Assembly (NCBI GenBank): GCA_946887155.1
Contig: CAMPKM010000146.1
Location: 1 to 7,130, forward strand
DNA: 7,130 nt
Direction: 5' to 3'
Source of the DNA: an uncultured Gemmatimonadota bacterium
GTDB lineage: Bacteria; Gemmatimonadota; Gemmatimonadetes; Gemmatimonadales; Gemmatimonadaceae
Positions 5,501 through 7,130 of the stretch are shown here, piece by piece. The notes under the pieces were generated by a model. The model was given only the letters and a program-made list of their open reading frames with translations. It was not told the origin of the DNA and ran no database searches. Position 1 is the stretch's first letter, and every line of letters begins with the position of its first letter. Made by a program: the position numbers and the translations under genes.

Positions 5501-7130
5501 CATCCGGATGGCTTGCGGGATAGAGTCCACCGTGTATCACCCGCAGTGATATGGAGCGTTTCACTCCCGTCGATGCTGACGACGATCGTCCCGTCGTCGT
5601 CGGTGCGCAGTACGCGTGCGCCACGCGCCTGGAGCGCCTCCAGCACGCCGGCGCTCGGATGCCGGTAACGATTGCCGGCGCCCACGCTGATCAGGGCGAT
5701 CGCCGGCTTCACGGCATCCAGTAGCGCGGGCGTGCTGCTGGTCGCGCTGCCGTGGTGGCCCACCTTCAGCACATCGGCACGCAGGTCGTTGCCGAGGCGC
5801 CTGACGAGTCGCGACTCCACATCGCGTTCGGCGTCGCCGGTGAGGAGCACGCGCACGCCACGGTACTCGGCCATGACGACGACGGAAGCGGCGTTGGCAT
5901 CCGCGGCCTGCGCGATGTCCATCGAGTCCGGTGCGAGGACCGTCAACCGGACCCCGTCGATTTCCACGGTCCGATCCGGCCGAGCCGGTCGCCACGACAC
6001 GGCGCGATCCCGAGCCGCGTCGAGCACCCCTTCGTACACATTGCTGCCTTGCGCGAAAGCACCGTCCCAGACAAATCCGACGGGCATCTTTCGCAACACC
6101 GACGCCGCGCCGCCAATGTGGTCCGCGTGCGGATGCGAAAGGATGAAGGCCGCTATGTCGCCACCGCGCCGCCGCAGATAAGGCACCACCACGCGCTCGC
6201 CGACGTCGGTCTGGCGCCACATGTCGCCCGCGTCGATCAGGATCCATCGCATCCTGGGTGTTCGCAGCGCGATGGCGTCACCCTGACCGACATCGATCAT
6301 GTGCACTTCCAGGCGCGCCCGTCCCAACCGTAGCGCGGGCCACCACATCGCGACGCCGAGGGCAGAGGCGACGATCATCGCAGGTCGCGCCCAGTACCGC
6401 GACACGCATGCGGCCTTGAACGATCCGGCCGCCAGCGCCGACATCACAGCGGTGACGACGCTCGGCTGAACGTCGATCGCTGAAGCGGGAATCGACGCGC
6501 CGACGCGACCGACGATCTCGATGCCGGCCAGCAGCACCTGCGTGCCGTCGGCCAGCAGTGAGGCGACCGCGCGCACCGGGGCCAGCACGAGGGAGAGGAA
6601 CAACACCGGTTGCGCCAGTCCGAACAGCGGAGCGGCAGCCAGGTTGGTGAGCGGCGCTGCCAGGCTCACCCGTCCGAAATGCCACGCGACGATCGGTGCG
6701 GTCACCGCGCTCGCCACCACCGTCGCCAGGATTTCCCGCGAGACGCGCCGGCCCCAGGGCGGAATCCGGTCGAACGGCAGTCGTCTCGTCAGGCGGCCGC
6801 TGGCGATGAGACCAGCCATGCCGGCGACACTCAGGTGATAACCGATCTCGCTGACGACGCGTGGTTGGACGAGTGGCAGCGCCGCGCCGATCGCGAGCAA
6901 CGCCCACGGTGATGTCGGTCGCTGGAAGCGTCGTGAAGCAATGACCGCCGCGTACATCGCCGCCGATCGCACGGCCGGCGCAGGCGCGCCGACGAGCAGG
7001 ACAAAAACCGCGATCGTGACGGTCGCAACGAGTTCGGCGCGCCTCGTCGACAGACCAGTCATCATGAGCACCAGCACGACACCTTCCGCAAGAACGGCAA
7101 CGTGAAGGCCCGAAACGGACAGCATGTGGA
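5500..7130 (-). CDS. comEC: ComEC/Rec2 family DNA-uptake channel protein, 5' end outside the window
   Basis: The frame is open through the right edge, with a His codon directly before the first Met, so the visible 541 residues (plus that His) are the C-terminal part of a protein usually about 750-850 long. The missing part would be the first membrane segments and the N-terminal OB-like region. The window opens in the competence-domain signature HMLSVSGLHV (first visible residues). Several hydrophobic membrane segments follow to about residue 262, including GAPAPAVRSA (46-55) and GYHLSVAGMAGL (95-106). The C-terminal metallo-beta-lactamase-like domain starts at VHMIDVGQGDAIAL (274-287) and keeps HPHADHIGG (331-339), LLTGDAE (427-433), KVGHHGS (454-460) and RYRHPS (486-491). 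Its metal ligands look complete. In natural transformation ComEC passes single-stranded DNA across the inner membrane, and the metallo domain is thought to act as the nuclease. Stop TGA at 5500-5502. Confidence 0.95.
   Translation of the reverse strand, partial: HMLSVSGLHVAVLAEGVVLVLMMTGLSTRRAELVATVTIAVFVLLVGAPAPAVRSAAMYAAVIASRRFQRPTSPWALLAIGAALPLVQPRVVSEIGYHLSVAGMAGLIASGRLTRRLPFDRIPPWGRRVSREILATVVASAVTAPIVAWHFGRVSLAAPLTNLAAAPLFGLAQPVLFLSLVLAPVRAVASLLADGTQVLLAGIEIVGRVGASIPASAIDVQPSVVTAVMSALAAGSFKAACVSRYWARPAMIVASALGVAMWWPALRLGRARLEVHMIDVGQGDAIALRTPRMRWILIDAGDMWRQTDVGERVVVPYLRRRGGDIAAFILSHPHADHIGGAASVLRKMPVGFVWDGAFAQGSNVYEGVLDAARDRAVSWRPARPDRTVEIDGVRLTVLAPDSMDIAQAADANAASVVVMAEYRGVRVLLTGDAERDVESRLVRRLGNDLRADVLKVGHHGSATSSTPALLDAVKPAIALISVGAGNRYRHPSAGVLEALQARGARVLRTDDDGTIVVSIDGSETLHITAGDTRWTLSRKPSG

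Noticed and set aside
5500..7130. Frame disruption or pseudogene status for comEC, because it appears short
   Set aside because: The frame is intact to the window edge with all C-terminal motifs present. The shortness is due to the window boundary.

Overview
This is a 7.1 kb stretch of a high-G+C bacterial chromosome (about 62-65% G+C in the lines I tallied). All six recognisable genes lie on the minus strand, so transcription runs from the right end to the left: comEC (5' end off the window), fbp, a stand-alone methylmalonyl-CoA mutase large subunit, a small FmdB-type zinc-ribbon protein, argS, and a PfkB-family sugar kinase (3' end off the window). Coding density is very high. The only gaps are 70, 45, 131 and 25 nt, and fmdB and argS overlap by 11 nt. 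I see no tRNA, rRNA, CRISPR, insertion sequence, phage or plasmid signature. The protein sequences look most like Gemmatimonadota or a similar soil-type high-G+C phylum. The shortened zinc ribbon, the kinase subtype and the fmdB-argS pairing suggest this, but it is a judgement from memory, not a search result.

Region by region in transcription order. 7130-5500 holds the C-terminal two thirds or so of ComEC, the inner-membrane DNA-uptake channel, with its metallo-beta-lactamase-like domain intact. 5429-4377 is a class 1 fructose-1,6-bisphosphatase (gluconeogenesis) that probably uses a GTG start. 4331-2727 is the catalytic subunit of a two-subunit, B12-dependent methylmalonyl-CoA mutase, which feeds propionyl-CoA and branched-chain carbon into succinyl-CoA. 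The 131-nt gap at 2596-2726 is the only substantial non-coding stretch. It holds a dyad just after the mutase stop and a second, longer imperfect hairpin just before fmdB. 2595-2281 encodes the zinc-ribbon protein, which runs straight into argS (2291-648), the arginyl-tRNA ligase. A PfkB-family kinase (622-1) follows 25 nt later.

The genes do not form one pathway. fbp and the mutase both belong to central carbon metabolism and could support growth on organic or fatty acids. fmdB, argS and the kinase look like a second, tightly packed transcription unit with its own leader. The region is mostly ordinary core genome. The most unusual signals are a short oligomer that accounts for every TTA leucine codon in the window, the structured leader before fmdB-argS, and weak or absent Shine-Dalgarno sequences. 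I found no convincing undescribed multi-gene system.
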